Source: Rhizobium sp. CG5 (lineage in GTDB: Bacteria > Pseudomonadota > Alphaproteobacteria > Rhizobiales > Rhizobiaceae). Taken from it: a stretch of 64,000 bases of DNA. Location of the stretch: contig NZ_JABAEF010000008.1 of assembly GCF_023701945.1 (NCBI RefSeq), positions 124,001-188,000 on the forward strand, read 5' to 3'. This document shows positions 8,696 to 19,417 of this stretch, in pieces. Positions within the stretch are counted from its first letter, which is position 1. Each line of letters opens with the position of its first letter. Under the pieces are notes generated by a model. That model saw only the letters and a list, made by a program, of their open reading frames with translations. It was not told the DNA's origin and searched no databases. The translations under genes were made by a program, and so were the position numbers.

Positions 8696-8938
8696 TTACG
8701 AAGCGGCTTCTTCGCTTTCAAACATCTGCATCGGCTGGCCCGGCATGATCGTCGAGATCGCATGCTTGTAGACCAGCTGCGAATGGCCGTCGCGGCGCAG
8801 CAGGACGCAGAAATTGTCGAAGGATGTCACGACGCCGGTCAGCTTGACGCCGTTAATCAGGAAAATTGTCAATGAAATCTTTTGTTTGCGAACCGTATTG
8901 AGAAATAGATCCTGCAAATTCTGAGAACGTTCCGCCAT
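8696..8938 (-). CDS. hfq: RNA chaperone Hfq
   Basis: This 80-residue protein has the full Hfq Sm fold: the Sm1 region with [22 protein letters not shown] and the Sm2 motif YKHAIST, followed by a very short acidic tail, as usual in alphaproteobacteria. The hexamer binds small RNAs and mRNAs and, in rhizobia, influences nitrogen-fixation and nutrient-transport regulons. The start at [12 protein letters not shown] is the one expected for the family. Positions 8939-9156 upstream separate it from trkA and probably hold its own promoter. The stop codon is 74 bp before the ATG used here for hflX, and the two may be translationally coupled. Confidence 0.97.
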
Positions 8939-9156
8939 CGCGCCGCTTCTTTCTTTCTTGCCGGCCCATAGGCCGGTGAATTATCGCATCAAGTCTTTTT
9001 GGATCACTGTCGCCCCAAAATGCCCCGTAACGACAAGTTGGTATCAAATCGCAGTCTTTTCCGCAACGTCGAAAAAGGCACTGCGAATTTTGTGTGACAC
9101 CGTGCGGCGACAGATTTTATGCCGGCATAAACGGCGCCGGGCGGAGTGCGCTTCGC

Positions 9157-10533
9157 CTAGAAATACTGGATCGAGACCCGGAACATCTGCTCGACGACAC
9201 GCACGGCGCCGGCGGTGGCAAACAGCACGACGCGGTCCTTCGCCTTGATCTTGGTATCGCCATCCGGCCGGATGACGCGGCGATCACGGTACAGCGCGCC
9301 GATGCGGATACCGGCCGGCAGTTCGAGATCGCGAAACGGCCGGCCAACCAGCGGTGAGGTCTCCAGCGCTTCCGCCTCGATCACTTCGGCAGCCCCCTTC
9401 TGGACGGCATAGACGGAGCGAATGCGGCCCTTGCGCACATGCTGCAGCACGCGCGAGATGGTGACGGCGCGCGGGTTGATATAGGCGTCGATGCCCAGCG
9501 ACGTGGTCAGTTCCTGGAACGACGGGTTGTTGATCAGCACCATGCCGGAGCGGCAGCCGAGCCGCTTTGCCATGGCAGCACAGAGCATATTGGTCTGGTC
9601 GCTGTTGGTCAGCGTGACGACGAGGTCGGCATCCTGGATATCGGCCTGCAAAAGCATGTTCTGGTCCAGCGCCGAGCCGTGCAGCACGATGGTATTGCGC
9701 AGCTGATCGGAGACGGTGACGGCCCGGTCGCGGTCGCTCTCGATGATCTTGATCTTGGTCTTCGGCTGCAGGTCCTCGATGGTGCGGGCGACGTAATAGC
9801 CGATATTGCCACCGCCGGCGATGACGATGCGGCCGGCTTCCTGCTCCTCATGGCCGAACAGGCCAAGGGTGCGTCTGGTGTGGCCGCGCTCGCAGATCAC
9901 ATAGGCGAGGTCGCCGACCAGCAACTGATCGGTGGAGCGCGCCACGATCAGCTGGCCGTTGCGATAGATGCCGACCACGGTTGCCATCAGGTCCGGAAAC
10001 AGCTGGCTCAGCTGCTGCAGCGGCGTGTTGACGACAGGGCATTCCTCCATGCACTCGATCGCCACCATGGCGATATTGTCTTCGGCAAAACGTGCCACGT
10101 CGGTGGCGCCAGGAAAGGAAATGCGCCGCAGCACCATCTTGCCGACCTCGATCTCCGGCGAGATGGTGACGTCGATCGGCATATTATCGCGGCTGAAAAG
10201 GTCGGAATATTCCGGCCGCAAATAGTTCTGGGCGCGGATACGGGCGATCTTGGTCGGCACGTTGAACAGCGAATGGGCGACCTGACAGGCCACCATGTTG
10301 ATCTCGTCGTAGAGCGTCACGGCGATGATCATGTCGGCCTGGTCGGCGCCGGCTTTGGCCAGCACATCGGGATGGGCGCCGTGGCCGACATAGCCGCGCA
10401 CATCGAGCGTCTGGGTGATATGGGCGACGAGCGAGGCCGAGGTATCGATGACGGAGACGTCATTATCCTCCTGGGCCAGACGCTCGGCGATGCCGTAGCC
10501 GACCTGCCCCGCACCGCAAATGATGACTTTCAT
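9157..10533 (-). CDS. trkA: Trk potassium uptake regulatory/NAD-binding protein TrkA
   Basis: The 458-residue protein is a tandem of two RCK modules. The first begins MKVIICGAGQVGYGIAERL, with a Rossmann glycine motif, and continues with the acidic end of beta 2 (VIDTS). The second begins near residue 230 with IVIAGGGNIGYYVAR. Each is followed by a smaller TrkA-C subdomain; the last ends near the C-terminus. It is a cytoplasmic ring that binds NAD(H) or ATP and gates a Trk/Ktr potassium channel; no channel gene is in the window. It lies 60 bp after ntrX on the same strand, the order seen in many rhizobia. Confidence 0.95.
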   Translation of the reverse strand: MKVIICGAGQVGYGIAERLAQEDNDVSVIDTSASLVAHITQTLDVRGYVGHGAHPDVLAKAGADQADMIIAVTLYDEINMVACQVAHSLFNVPTKIARIRAQNYLRPEYSDLFSRDNMPIDVTISPEIEVGKMVLRRISFPGATDVARFAEDNIAMVAIECMEECPVVNTPLQQLSQLFPDLMATVVGIYRNGQLIVARSTDQLLVGDLAYVICERGHTRRTLGLFGHEEQEAGRIVIAGGGNIGYYVARTIEDLQPKTKIKIIESDRDRAVTVSDQLRNTIVLHGSALDQNMLLQADIQDADLVVTLTNSDQTNMLCAAMAKRLGCRSGMVLINNPSFQELTTSLGIDAYINPRAVTISRVLQHVRKGRIRSVYAVQKGAAEVIEAEALETSPLVGRPFRDLELPAGIRIGALYRDRRVIRPDGDTKIKAKDRVVLFATAGAVRVVEQMFRVSIQYF

Positions 10534-10593
10534 GACGTCTCTTTCACTGAGGTGACCGGCATCGGTACCGCGGCGCGCCTGCCGCTGGACATT

Positions 10594-11958
10594 CTATACG
10601 CCAAGCGATTTCAGTTTGCGATGCAGGGCCGAGCGCTCCATGCCGACGAATTCCGCCGTGCGCGAGATATTGCCGCCGAAGCGGTTGATCTGGGCAATCA
10701 GATAATCGCGCTCGAACATTTCGCGGGCCTCGCGCAGCGGCAGCGTCATGATGTGATAGTCGCTCTTGCCGGACATTTTCGGCAGCATGTCGCCGAGATC
10801 GGTCGGCAGCATATCGGCGGTGATCGGCGCCTCGGGGCTGTCACCCTGGGCGAGAATCATCAGCCGCTCGATATTGTTGCGCAGCTGGCGGATATTGCCC
10901 GGCCAGTCATGGGCCTGCAGCACCGCCATGGCGTCCTCGCCGATCTTGCGCTGGCGGATGCCGGCCTGCTCGGAGATCTGGCGGACGAACATGTCGACCA
11001 GGAAGGGAATGTCCTCGCGGCGCTCGGCCAGCGCCGGCACCCGGACCGGCACCACGGCCAGGCGATGGAACAGATCCTCGCGGAACCGCGCCTCGGCAAT
11101 CAGGCCCTCCAGATTGTAGGCGCTGGACGAGATGATGCGCACATCGACCTTGACGCGCTTCGATCCGCCGACCCGTTCGAACTGCTGGTCGACCAGCACG
11201 CGCAGGATCTTGTTCTGGGTCTCGCGCGGCATTTCGCCGATCTCGTCGAGATAGAGAATACCGCGATGGGCTTCTTCAAGAGCGCCAATGCGGCGCGCCT
11301 GCCCCGGTGCGCCTTCGGTGCCGAACAGGGCCACTTCCATGCGGTCGGGCGTGATCGCCGCGGCGTTCAGCGTCACGAAGGGACCGCCGGAGCGCGCCGA
11401 GCGCTTGTGGATCATCCGCGCCACCAGTTCCTTGCCGGCACCCGACGGGCCGACGATCATGATGCGGCTGTTGGTCGGCGCCACCTTCTCGATGGTCTGG
11501 CGCAATTGCGACACGGCCACCGACGTGCCGATCAGTTCGACGGCATCGCCGGTGCGGCGCTTCAGGTCGGAGACTTCGCGCTTCAGCTTGGAATTTTCCA
11601 GCGCCCGCTCGGCGATCAGGATCAGCCGGTCGGTCTTGAACGGCTTTTCGATGAAATCGAAGGCGCCGCGTTTGATGGCCGAGACCGCGGTCTCGACATT
11701 GCCGTGGCCGGAGATCATCACGACGGGCAGGTCGGGGTGGCGGGCCTTGATTTCGTCGAGCAACGACAGACCGTCGAGCCGGCTGCCCTGCATCCAGATA
11801 TCGAGAAAGATCAGCCGCGGCACCCGGTCGGAAATGGCCGCCAGCGCGCTGTCGGCATCATAGGCCGTGCGGGTTTCATGGCCCTCGTCGCTGAGGATGC
11901 CCGAAACGATTTCGCGAATATCTTCCTCGTCATCCACTACGAGAATATCAGAGGCCAT
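10594..11958 (-). CDS. ntrX: Nitrogen-related response regulator NtrX
   Basis: This 454-residue regulator has three parts: a receiver domain with phospho-acceptor D53 in IFLDIWM, an AAA+ domain with Walker A GPSGAGKE, and a Fis-type helix-turn-helix at the end (NISRTAEFVGMERSALHRKLKSLGV). The sigma-54 contact loop that reads GAFTGA in NtrC is replaced here by GTEGAPGQA, followed by a much shortened loop. This absence is familiar for alphaproteobacterial NtrX and suggests that it does not open sigma-54 promoters in the standard way. The partner kinase NtrY is encoded directly upstream with an 11-base overlap, so the pair is translated together. The system is linked to nitrogen metabolism, redox sensing and envelope properties in relatives. 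Confidence 0.95.
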   Translation of the reverse strand: MASDILVVDDEEDIREIVSGILSDEGHETRTAYDADSALAAISDRVPRLIFLDIWMQGSRLDGLSLLDEIKARHPDLPVVMISGHGNVETAVSAIKRGAFDFIEKPFKTDRLILIAERALENSKLKREVSDLKRRTGDAVELIGTSVAVSQLRQTIEKVAPTNSRIMIVGPSGAGKELVARMIHKRSARSGGPFVTLNAAAITPDRMEVALFGTEGAPGQARRIGALEEAHRGILYLDEIGEMPRETQNKILRVLVDQQFERVGGSKRVKVDVRIISSSAYNLEGLIAEARFREDLFHRLAVVPVRVPALAERREDIPFLVDMFVRQISEQAGIRQRKIGEDAMAVLQAHDWPGNIRQLRNNIERLMILAQGDSPEAPITADMLPTDLGDMLPKMSGKSDYHIMTLPLREAREMFERDYLIAQINRFGGNISRTAEFVGMERSALHRKLKSLGV

Positions 11959-14221
11959 ATGCTGCTTCCTTGTCCATGTCCGTATCGGCGGCCAGTTGCA
12001 CCGGCTGACGCGGCAGGATGATCCGGATCATCGCGCCTCGGCCATGATCGAATTCCGCCGGTGCGTCATGCAGTTCGAGCTGTCCGCCATGCTCTTCAAT
12101 AATCTTCTTGACGATGGCCAGGCCAAGCCCGGTACCCTTGTCGCGCATCGTCATGTAGGGCTCGAGAATCCGGTGACGGTTCTCGATCGGCAGCCCCTTG
12201 CCGTTGTCGATGACATCGACCACGAAGCGGTCCTGGGCCTCGTCGCGCTGCGCCCGGACCAGCACCTTGCCCTGCTGGCGCGGCTGATCGCCGGGCACCG
12301 CCTCGATGGCCTCGACGGCATTCTTGATCAGGTTGCCGACCGCCTGCGACAGCATGCGGGCGTCGAACAGGCCCTCCAGCGGCTCGTCGCCGAATTCGCG
12401 CAGGAACTCACAATCGGTATTGCCCATCTCGCGCAGGAAAACCGCATCGCGCAGGATATCGCGCAGGTCGGACCGCTGCTTGGTGGGCTTCGGCATGCGG
12501 GCAAAGGACGAGAACTCGTCGACCATGCGGCCGATGTCCTCGACCTGCCGGACGATGGTGTCGGTGCACTGGTCGAAGACGGCGCGGTCGCTCTCGTCGA
12601 TCTGCTTGCCGTAGCGGCGCTTCAGCCGCTCGGCCGAGAGCTGGATCGGGGTCAGCGGGTTCTTGATCTCGTGGGCAATGCGCCGCGCCACATCGGCCCA
12701 GGCGGTGGAGCGCTGGGCGATCACGAGATCGGTGATGTCATCCAGGGTGATCACGTAGGAATCGACCGAATTGCGGGTCTCCTCGCGGGTCACCTGGACA
12801 CTCAGGGTTCTCTCCTTGCCGCCACGCATCAGGTTGATCTGCTTGCGGAAATTGCCGCGATGGCGGATCGAGGCCTCGGACAGGACGGCATTGATCTCCG
12901 GCGCCACGCGCTCCAGCTTCTCGCCGATCAGTTGATCGGTGCATTGGGCGAGGAAGAGTTCAGCAGACGGATTGACGATGGTGATGACGCCATCGTCCTC
13001 GACGCCGATGACCGCCGCCGTGACGCCCGACAGAACGGCCTCAATGAAGCGGCGCCGATCATCCACCTCGTCCTTGGCCTCGAGGATCTCGTCGCGCTGG
13101 GTGCGTATCTGGGAAATCATCTTGTTGAAGGTGCGCGATAGGCTGCCGACATCGCCGTCGGCAACGCGCACCGGCACGATCACATTCATATTGCCGGAGG
13201 CGACATTGTCGGCCGCGCTGATCAACAGCCGGATCGGCCGGACGATCCGGTCGGCGACGGCAATCGCCGTCCAGATGGCGGCCAGCAGCACGATCAGCGC
13301 AAAGCCCAGATAGAGAACGGCAAAGGCGATCTGCAGCGTTGTGCGGCCGGCCTCCATCGACTGGTACTCGGCGGTGTTTTCCTCCATCTCGCGCATCGCC
13401 GCCATGACCTTCGGGTCGACGGCACGGATCGTGTAGAGAAAGCCGCCGGTGATCGATTCGAGCTTGATGATCGCGCCGACCAGGTTGGTCACCCCTGGCG
13501 GAATAAGCGTCGGCTGGCCGGCGGCGGCCTTGTCCAGCGCATCGGCCGGTATCGCCGGCAAGGGCTTTTCGGTCGGGATATCGGCCTGCACCATGGCCGA
13601 GCCGTCCTGGCGCACCAGAAAGGCGCCGAGCAGGCCGCGGCCCTTGGCCTGGCGGGTCATCAACTGCACAAAGCCGGTGCGGTCGAGGTAATAGAGCGCC
13701 CGGTTGCGCTCCAGATCGTTGGCCATCGAAATGGTCTGGCCCTGCAGATAGCTGGCATTTTCCAGCATATAGGCCTGCGCGACATTCATCGACGAACTGA
13801 CGATCGACTGAGTGCGGAGCGAAAACCAGCGATCGAGGCCGACATTCAGGGTGATACTGGCAAAGATCGCCACTAGGATCGCCGGCGTGATCGCCACGAT
13901 CGAAAACAGCACGACGATGCGCACATGCAGGCGGGCAGCGGCCCGTCCGCGGGTGCGCGCCTTGAGCAGGCGCCCGACCTCGCGGCCGATCAGAAATATC
14001 AGGCCGACGACGAACAGGGCATTGAGGATGGCCGAGGCAATCAGCACGCGCGACGTCGGCTCGATCGGCGTCAAACCCAGCAAAACGGGCAGCGTGAAAA
14101 TGGCGCAAAGCAGCGCGCCGCCTGCCAATAGCAGGCCCGGCAGAGCGAAAGATGCCCGGCGATCCTGCGCGACAGCCAACGCTTCTTCGTCGGCGCTGCT
14201 TACGATCTGGCGCTTCGCCAT
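11948..14221 (-). CDS. ntrY: Membrane sensor histidine kinase NtrY
   Basis: The 757-residue protein starts with several hydrophobic helices (about residues 25-45, 60-80 and 100-125), then a periplasmic sensor region, another membrane helix near residue 300 (LQIAFAVLYLGFALIVLLAAIW) and a HAMP linker. A PAS domain follows (about 385-490) and then the kinase core, with phospho-acceptor histidine in [13 protein letters not shown]. The ATP-binding domain shows NLIKNAVEA (N box), DNGKGLP (G1) and DKGTGLGLAIVKK (G2). It phosphorylates NtrX, whose gene overlaps its 3' end. Positions 14222-14440, between it and ntrC, are non-coding and may hold a separate ntrYX promoter, but I cannot point to one. Confidence 0.95.
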   Translation of the reverse strand: MAKRQIVSSADEEALAVAQDRRASFALPGLLLAGGALLCAIFTLPVLLGLTPIEPTSRVLIASAILNALFVVGLIFLIGREVGRLLKARTRGRAAARLHVRIVVLFSIVAITPAILVAIFASITLNVGLDRWFSLRTQSIVSSSMNVAQAYMLENASYLQGQTISMANDLERNRALYYLDRTGFVQLMTRQAKGRGLLGAFLVRQDGSAMVQADIPTEKPLPAIPADALDKAAAGQPTLIPPGVTNLVGAIIKLESITGGFLYTIRAVDPKVMAAMREMEENTAEYQSMEAGRTTLQIAFAVLYLGFALIVLLAAIWTAIAVADRIVRPIRLLISAADNVASGNMNVIVPVRVADGDVGSLSRTFNKMISQIRTQRDEILEAKDEVDDRRRFIEAVLSGVTAAVIGVEDDGVITIVNPSAELFLAQCTDQLIGEKLERVAPEINAVLSEASIRHRGNFRKQINLMRGGKERTLSVQVTREETRNSVDSYVITLDDITDLVIAQRSTAWADVARRIAHEIKNPLTPIQLSAERLKRRYGKQIDESDRAVFDQCTDTIVRQVEDIGRMVDEFSSFARMPKPTKQRSDLRDILRDAVFLREMGNTDCEFLREFGDEPLEGLFDARMLSQAVGNLIKNAVEAIEAVPGDQPRQQGKVLVRAQRDEAQDRFVVDVIDNGKGLPIENRHRILEPYMTMRDKGTGLGLAIVKKIIEEHGGQLELHDAPAEFDHGRGAMIRIILPRQPVQLAADTDMDKEAAYGL

Positions 14222-14440
14222 GACAATTCCACTCCCCGCCCCGGAAAACTGTCCGAGGTATCACCGACATGATGGCCGTGCGAGTGCCGATCAGACCCGC
14301 GCACGACGCTTATCGCGACCCCTGCCCCGGCGCTTGCCTCTGGATGACCGGGCGAAGGCAAATGGGGCTGCAGAAAATCACGACTGCGTTGCCATTGAGC
14401 AACGCATTGTGGCGAAATTGCAACGCAGCTTCGTCGATTG

Positions 14441-15892
14441 TCAAGCGCTGCGCGAGCTTCTGTAAACCGAAACGCCGAGTTCGCGGATTTTCTTGCGCAG
14501 GGTGTTCCGATTGAGGCCGAGCAGATCGGCCGCCTTGATCTGGTTGCCGCGCGTGGCGGTCAATGCCGCCAGAATCAGCGGGTATTCCATTTCGGTCAGA
14601 ACCCGGTCGTACAGGCCGGTCGGCGGCAGGGCGTCGCCGAAGCTCGCAAAATAGCTGCGCATATTCTCCTCGACCGCCTGGGCAATCGACATGGAGCCGC
14701 CGCCAGTGCCGGATTTGGTGATCGGGCTGTCGGTGATATCGGAGCGCAATTCCGATTCGATGATCTCCCGGGACATCACATCCTGGGGATAAAGCGCCAT
14801 CAGCCGGCGCACCAGGTTTTCCAGTTCGCGCACGTTGCCGGGCCAGGCATAGGACTTCATGACCTCGATGGCCTCAGTGTCGAAGCGCTTGGAATCCAGG
14901 CCTTCCTTCTCGCCCTGCTGGATGAAATGGCGGACCAGGTCGGGGATATCCTCAGCGCGATCTCGCAAGGGCGGCAGGCGCAGCGGCACGACGTTGAGGC
15001 GGTAATAGAGGTCCTCGCGGAACAGGCCCTGGTTGATCGAGTGCTTGAGATCCTTGTTGGTGGCCGCGACGATGCGCACGTCGGTGCGGATCGGCGTGCG
15101 GCCGCCCACAGTCGTATATTCGCCCTGCTGCAGCACGCGTAGCAGCCGGGTCTGGGCATCCATCGGCATGTCGCCGATTTCGTCGAGGAACAGCGTGCCG
15201 CCCTCGGCCTGTTCAAAGCGGCCGGTGGAGCGGTTCTGCGCGCCGGTAAAGGCGCCCTTCTCGTGGCCGAACAGTTCCGATTCGATCAGGTCGCGCGGAA
15301 TGGCCGCCATGTTGATGGCAACGAAAGGACCGTTGCGGCGCTTGCCGTAATCATGCAGCGCGCGGGCGACGAGTTCCTTGCCGGTGCCCGATTCGCCGGT
15401 GATCATCAGCGTCAGATCAGTCTGCATCAGCCGGGCCAATACCCGGTAGATTTCCTGCATGGCGGCCGAACGGCCGACCAGCGGCATGCCATCCTGCATG
15501 TCGTCGTCAAGCCGCGCTGGCTTTCGTTTCGGCTCGGACAGCGCGCGGCCGATGATGGCGATCAGTTCGGTGAGGTCGAAGGGTTTCGGCAGATAATCGT
15601 AAGCGCCCTTTTCCGACGCCTTAATGGCCGTCATGAAGGTGTTCTGGGCGCTCATCACCAGAACAGGCAATTCGGGCCTTGCCTTCTTGATGCGCGGCAG
15701 CAGGTCGAAGGCGTTTTCATCCGGCATGATGACATCGGTCACCACCAGATCGCCTTCGCCCGCGGAAATCCAGCGCCACAGGGTGGCGGCATTGGAGGTG
15801 ATGCGCACATCATATCCGGCCCGGGTCAGCGCCTGGTTCAGCACGGTGCGAATGGCAGCATCATCATCGGCAACAAGAATCGTGGCAGTCAT
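14441..15892 (-). CDS. ntrC: Nitrogen regulator NtrC (NRI), sigma-54 activator
   Basis: This 483-residue protein has a receiver domain with phospho-acceptor D53 (VVTDVIMP). Its AAA+ domain carries Walker A GESGTGKE, an intact sigma-54 contact loop GAFTGAQ and the Walker B segment [12 protein letters not shown]. The C-terminal Fis-type helix-turn-helix includes [21 protein letters not shown]. Phosphorylated NtrC activates nitrogen-assimilation promoters with sigma-54; one likely target, glnII, is at 49443 in this window. The start codon overlaps the ntrB stop by one base (TGATG), so translation is coupled. The contrast with the degenerate loop in the neighbouring NtrX is clear. Confidence 0.97.
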   Translation of the reverse strand: MTATILVADDDAAIRTVLNQALTRAGYDVRITSNAATLWRWISAGEGDLVVTDVIMPDENAFDLLPRIKKARPELPVLVMSAQNTFMTAIKASEKGAYDYLPKPFDLTELIAIIGRALSEPKRKPARLDDDMQDGMPLVGRSAAMQEIYRVLARLMQTDLTLMITGESGTGKELVARALHDYGKRRNGPFVAINMAAIPRDLIESELFGHEKGAFTGAQNRSTGRFEQAEGGTLFLDEIGDMPMDAQTRLLRVLQQGEYTTVGGRTPIRTDVRIVAATNKDLKHSINQGLFREDLYYRLNVVPLRLPPLRDRAEDIPDLVRHFIQQGEKEGLDSKRFDTEAIEVMKSYAWPGNVRELENLVRRLMALYPQDVMSREIIESELRSDITDSPITKSGTGGGSMSIAQAVEENMRSYFASFGDALPPTGLYDRVLTEMEYPLILAALTATRGNQIKAADLLGLNRNTLRKKIRELGVSVYRSSRSA

Positions 15893-17037
15893 CAGCGTTT
15901 TCCTGTGGATGTCGCAGGGTGGAAGTCGTCAATCATGTCGGATTTCGAGACCGGCATGAGAACCCGGAAGGTTGTCCGGCTGGCCTGGCTGTCGCATTCG
16001 ACAATGCCGCCATGGCCGCCGATGATCTTGGCGACCAGGGCCAGGCCGAGGCCGGATCCGTTGGTCTTGGTGGTGATGAACGGATCGAACAGATGCGGCA
16101 ACAGATCCTCGGGCACGCCGGGACCGTTGTCATGCACGCAGAATTCCAGCGGCAGGGAGATCTTTTCGCGGGAGCCTGCCACCGACAGGCGGATGCCCGG
16201 GCGATAGGCGGTGGTCAGTTGGATCTCGCCATCCGGCTTGTCGCCGACGGCTTCCGAGGCGTTCTTGATCAGGTTCAAAAACACCTGCACCAATTGATCG
16301 CGATTGGCATAGACCGGCGGCAGCGACGGATCATAGCTCTCGGTGATCTTGATATTGCGGGCAAAGCCGGCCTTGGCAATGGCTTTGACATGGTCGAGGA
16401 CCGAGTGGATGTTGATCGACATGCGGTCGACCGGACGTTCGTCGGAGAAAATCTCCATGCGATCGACCAGCGAGACGATGCGGTCGGTCTCGTCGCAGAT
16501 CAGCCGGGTGAGTGCGCGATCATCGTCGGGCACCGACATTTCCAGCAATTGCGCAGCACCCCGGATACCGGAGAGCGGGTTCTTGATCTCGTGGGCCAGC
16601 ATCGAGGCAAGGCCGGTGACCGAACGGGCGGCGGCGCGGTGGGTCAGCTGCCGGTCGATCTTGTCGGCCATCGAGCGTTCCTGGAAAACCACGACCACGC
16701 AGCCCGGCTCGCTCATGACAGGGGCGACGTAGAGATCGACCAGCTTGTCCTGTCCGAGCCGCGGCGAACTGAGGTCGACCCGGTATTCGTTGACCGGGGC
16801 GCGGCGCTCGCGCACCTGGTCGATCAGGGCCAGCAGGGGACTGCCGAACGGGATGAAGGTGGAGACGCGGTATCGGGCCAGATGACTGGCGCTGGCGCCG
16901 AAAAAGGCCTCCGCCTCCCAATTGGCAAAGGCGATATGGCCGTTCGAATCGACCATGATCACCGGGTTCTGGATGGCGTTCAGCACCGCCATGGCCAGAC
17001 CGTTGCCGCTTCCCGAGATGACGCCATCCGTGCTCAT
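15892..17037 (-). CDS. ntrB: Nitrogen sensor histidine kinase/phosphatase NtrB (NRII)
   Basis: From the ATG at 17037 the protein has 381 residues. I chose this start over an in-frame ATG 15 bases upstream because AGGAGG lies between the two, at the right distance from the second, and because it forms an ATGA overlap with the dusB stop. Domains: a PAS domain (about 15-120) without membrane segments, a HisKA domain with [20 protein letters not shown], and an ATP-binding domain with [16 protein letters not shown] and [13 protein letters not shown]. It is a cytoplasmic kinase/phosphatase for NtrC, normally controlled by PII proteins, which are not encoded here. Confidence 0.96.
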   Translation of the reverse strand: MSTDGVISGSGNGLAMAVLNAIQNPVIMVDSNGHIAFANWEAEAFFGASASHLARYRVSTFIPFGSPLLALIDQVRERRAPVNEYRVDLSSPRLGQDKLVDLYVAPVMSEPGCVVVVFQERSMADKIDRQLTHRAAARSVTGLASMLAHEIKNPLSGIRGAAQLLEMSVPDDDRALTRLICDETDRIVSLVDRMEIFSDERPVDRMSINIHSVLDHVKAIAKAGFARNIKITESYDPSLPPVYANRDQLVQVFLNLIKNASEAVGDKPDGEIQLTTAYRPGIRLSVAGSREKISLPLEFCVHDNGPGVPEDLLPHLFDPFITTKTNGSGLGLALVAKIIGGHGGIVECDSQASRTTFRVLMPVSKSDMIDDFHPATSTGKR

Positions 17038-18050
17038 GCGGCCTCCTGACATTGTTCGATCGCGCCGCTATCAAGGGCACGACGCAGGCAATTCTCGACG
17101 AAACCGGCATCCCGGGACGTCATGATCTCTGCCCTTCGGGCCGGGTCGATGCCGGGCGCGAAGCGATCCAGGTACCAGCCCAGATGCTTGCGGGAATGGC
17201 GCACGCCGACCGCCGAGCCATAATGCTCCAGCATCATGCGATAGTGCTCGGTGACGATGTCGCCGATCCTGTCGGCCGGCGGCGGTGAACCGCCCGCCAG
17301 CACGCCGGCATGCCAGGGACGCCCCTGACAGGCGCGGCCGACCATGACGGCATCGGCGCCGGAGCGCTGCAGAATTTCGAGCGCATCCTCGCGGCTATCG
17401 ACATCGCCATTGGCAATCAGCGGAATGGCGACGGCCTGGCGGACGGCGGCAATGGCGTCCCAGTCGGCGCGGCCTTCGTAAAACTGCATGCGGGTGCGGC
17501 CATGGATGGTCACGGCCTGAATGCCGGCCTGTTCGGCGCGGCGGGCAATATCCGGGGCATTGATGGAATTCTCGTCCCAGCCAAGCCGCATTTTCAGCGT
17601 TACCGGCACCTGGACCGCCTTGACGGTCGCTTCAACGATGGCCAGCGCATGATCGGGTTCGCGCATCAGCGCCGAGCCGGCATAACCGCCGATGACCTTC
17701 TTGGCGGGGCAGCCCATGTTGATGTCGATGATATCGGCGCCATTGGCCTCGGCGATCTTGGCGGCTTCCGCCATCCAATGGGGGTCACGGCCGGCAAGCT
17801 GCACCATATGCGGCGTCAGGCCGGCGCCCTTCAGGCGAACCCAGGATTCCTCGGCATTGTGCACCAGTTCGCGGCTTGCCACCATCTCGGTCACCACAAG
17901 TCCGGCGCCATAGCGCCAGGCCAGGCTGCGGAACGGCAGATCGCTGACGCCCGACATCGGCGCAAGCACGACGCGGTTGCGGATGGCAATCGGGCCGATC
18001 TGAAAAGGCGCCTGAAGTTTATCGGACAAATGGCTATCTTTCGGGCACAT
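17034..18050 (-). CDS. dusB: tRNA-dihydrouridine synthase DusB (NifR3)
   Basis: This 338-residue flavoprotein reduces uridines in the tRNA D-loop. The TIM-barrel signatures are present: [16 protein letters not shown] near residue 27, [20 protein letters not shown] with the catalytic cysteine, [19 protein letters not shown] and [12 protein letters not shown] for FMN phosphate binding. It is the first gene of the dusB-ntrB-ntrC operon, the historic nifR3 position. The ATG at 18050 gives a slightly extended N-terminus; a TTG at the LSDKLQAPF segment is an alternative start. The 152 bp to the divergent ispDF probably hold both promoters. Confidence 0.95.
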   Translation of the reverse strand: MCPKDSHLSDKLQAPFQIGPIAIRNRVVLAPMSGVSDLPFRSLAWRYGAGLVVTEMVASRELVHNAEESWVRLKGAGLTPHMVQLAGRDPHWMAEAAKIAEANGADIIDINMGCPAKKVIGGYAGSALMREPDHALAIVEATVKAVQVPVTLKMRLGWDENSINAPDIARRAEQAGIQAVTIHGRTRMQFYEGRADWDAIAAVRQAVAIPLIANGDVDSREDALEILQRSGADAVMVGRACQGRPWHAGVLAGGSPPPADRIGDIVTEHYRMMLEHYGSAVGVRHSRKHLGWYLDRFAPGIDPARRAEIMTSRDAGFVENCLRRALDSGAIEQCQEAA

Positions 18051-18202
18051 TATATTTCTGCTTGATTTTTAGACAAAGAATAAGGTTTTGCCAAGCGAAA
18101 TCGCGGCGGAGCGATAATAATCCGGGCATATGCTGGAATCTTCGCGCCGGAGCCGATAGAGGACTGTCGGGCTCCACCAGCAATTCGGGATTTGTTGTGC
18201 AT

Positions 18203-19417
18203 ATGAAACATGACAAGGCAAGGTCAACCGGAATCGTCATCGTCGCTGCCGGACGCGGCGAAAGAGCCGGTGCTTCCGTCGAGGGACCCAAGCAATACAG
18301 GACGATTGGCGGCAAGCCGGTGATCGCTCATACAATCGAGCATTTCCAGAGCTTTGCCGATGATATGCCTGTTGTCGTGGTCATCCATCCCGACGACCGG
18401 GCGCTGCTGGACCGGGCGCTGACATTTCTGCCGCAGCGCAACAGCGATATCAGGATCGTCTCTGGCGGACAGACGCGGCAGGCCTCCGTCCTGGCGGGCT
18501 TGATGGCGCTGCACGACGCCGCGATCGATACGGTGCTGATCCACGATGGCGTCCGGCCGTTTGTCGAGACGGATCTGATCGCACGGGTGGTATCATCCCT
18601 GGAAGGCGGTGCCGACGGAGCGCTTCCGGCCATGCCGGTCACCGATACGCTGAAGCGCGGCACGCCGGACGGATTGATCGACGGTACCGTCTCACGGGCC
18701 GGCCTCTATGCCGCGCAGACGCCGCAGGGCTTTGCCTATGCGGCGATCCTTGCCGCTCACCAGCGGGCCGAGGCGGATGGCCGGACCGACTTCACCGACG
18801 ATGCGGCGATTGCCGAATGGGCCGGCCTTGCCGTCCGCCTGGTCGAAGGCTCGCCGGATAATGTGAAACTCACCATCCAGAGGGATATCGCCATGGCCGA
18901 TGCCAAACTGTCTGCTGCCGCCCTGCCCGATGTGCGCACCGGCAATGGCTATGACGTGCATCAGTTGGAAGCCGGTGACGGCGTGACGCTCTGCGGCATC
19001 TTCATTCCCCACGACCAGAAGCTCAAGGGCCATTCCGACGCCGACGTGGCGCTGCATGCGCTGACCGACGCGCTGCTGGCGACCTGCGGTGCCGGCGATA
19101 TCGGCGACCATTTTCCGCCGTCCGACATGCAGTGGAAGGGTGCCGCGTCGCGCATCTTCCTGGAACATGCAGCAAAAATCGTCCGCGACCATGGCGGCAC
19201 GATCATGAATGCCGATATTTCGCTGATCGCCGAGGCCCCGAAGATCGGCCCACATCGCCTTGCCATGCGCGAGAAACTGAGCGAGATCCTTGGGCTTTCG
19301 CTGGAGCGCTGTTCGGTCAAGGCGACGACAAACGAGACGATCGGCTTTGTCGGCCGGCGCGAGGGCATTGCCGCCATCGCCACGGCGACCGTCGTTTTTG
19401 CAGGACAGCCGTCATGA
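18203..19417 (+). CDS. ispDF: Bifunctional IspD/IspF isoprenoid enzyme
   Basis: The 404-residue fusion carries two steps of the methylerythritol phosphate pathway. Residues about 1-230 are the IspD cytidylyltransferase, with [16 protein letters not shown] and [10 protein letters not shown]. Residues about 235-404 are IspF (cyclodiphosphate synthase), with the metal-binding [20 protein letters not shown] and [11 protein letters not shown]. The fusion is common in alphaproteobacteria. The ATG at 18203 is preferred because the protein then begins [20 protein letters not shown]; the frame is open upstream, but that stretch does not look coding. The stop overlaps the start of the next gene as ATGA. 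Confidence 0.96.
   Translation: MKHDKARSTGIVIVAAGRGERAGASVEGPKQYRTIGGKPVIAHTIEHFQSFADDMPVVVVIHPDDRALLDRALTFLPQRNSDIRIVSGGQTRQASVLAGLMALHDAAIDTVLIHDGVRPFVETDLIARVVSSLEGGADGALPAMPVTDTLKRGTPDGLIDGTVSRAGLYAAQTPQGFAYAAILAAHQRAEADGRTDFTDDAAIAEWAGLAVRLVEGSPDNVKLTIQRDIAMADAKLSAAALPDVRTGNGYDVHQLEAGDGVTLCGIFIPHDQKLKGHSDADVALHALTDALLATCGAGDIGDHFPPSDMQWKGAASRIFLEHAAKIVRDHGGTIMNADISLIAEAPKIGPHRLAMREKLSEILGLSLERCSVKATTNETIGFVGRREGIAAIATATVVFAGQPS

Noticed and set aside
9439..12021. An 860-codon open frame on the plus strand across trkA and ntrX
   Set aside because: It is antisense to two well-recognised genes, has no family resemblance and is rich in Ala/Gly/Asp/His/Arg as expected from a GC-rich codon shadow.
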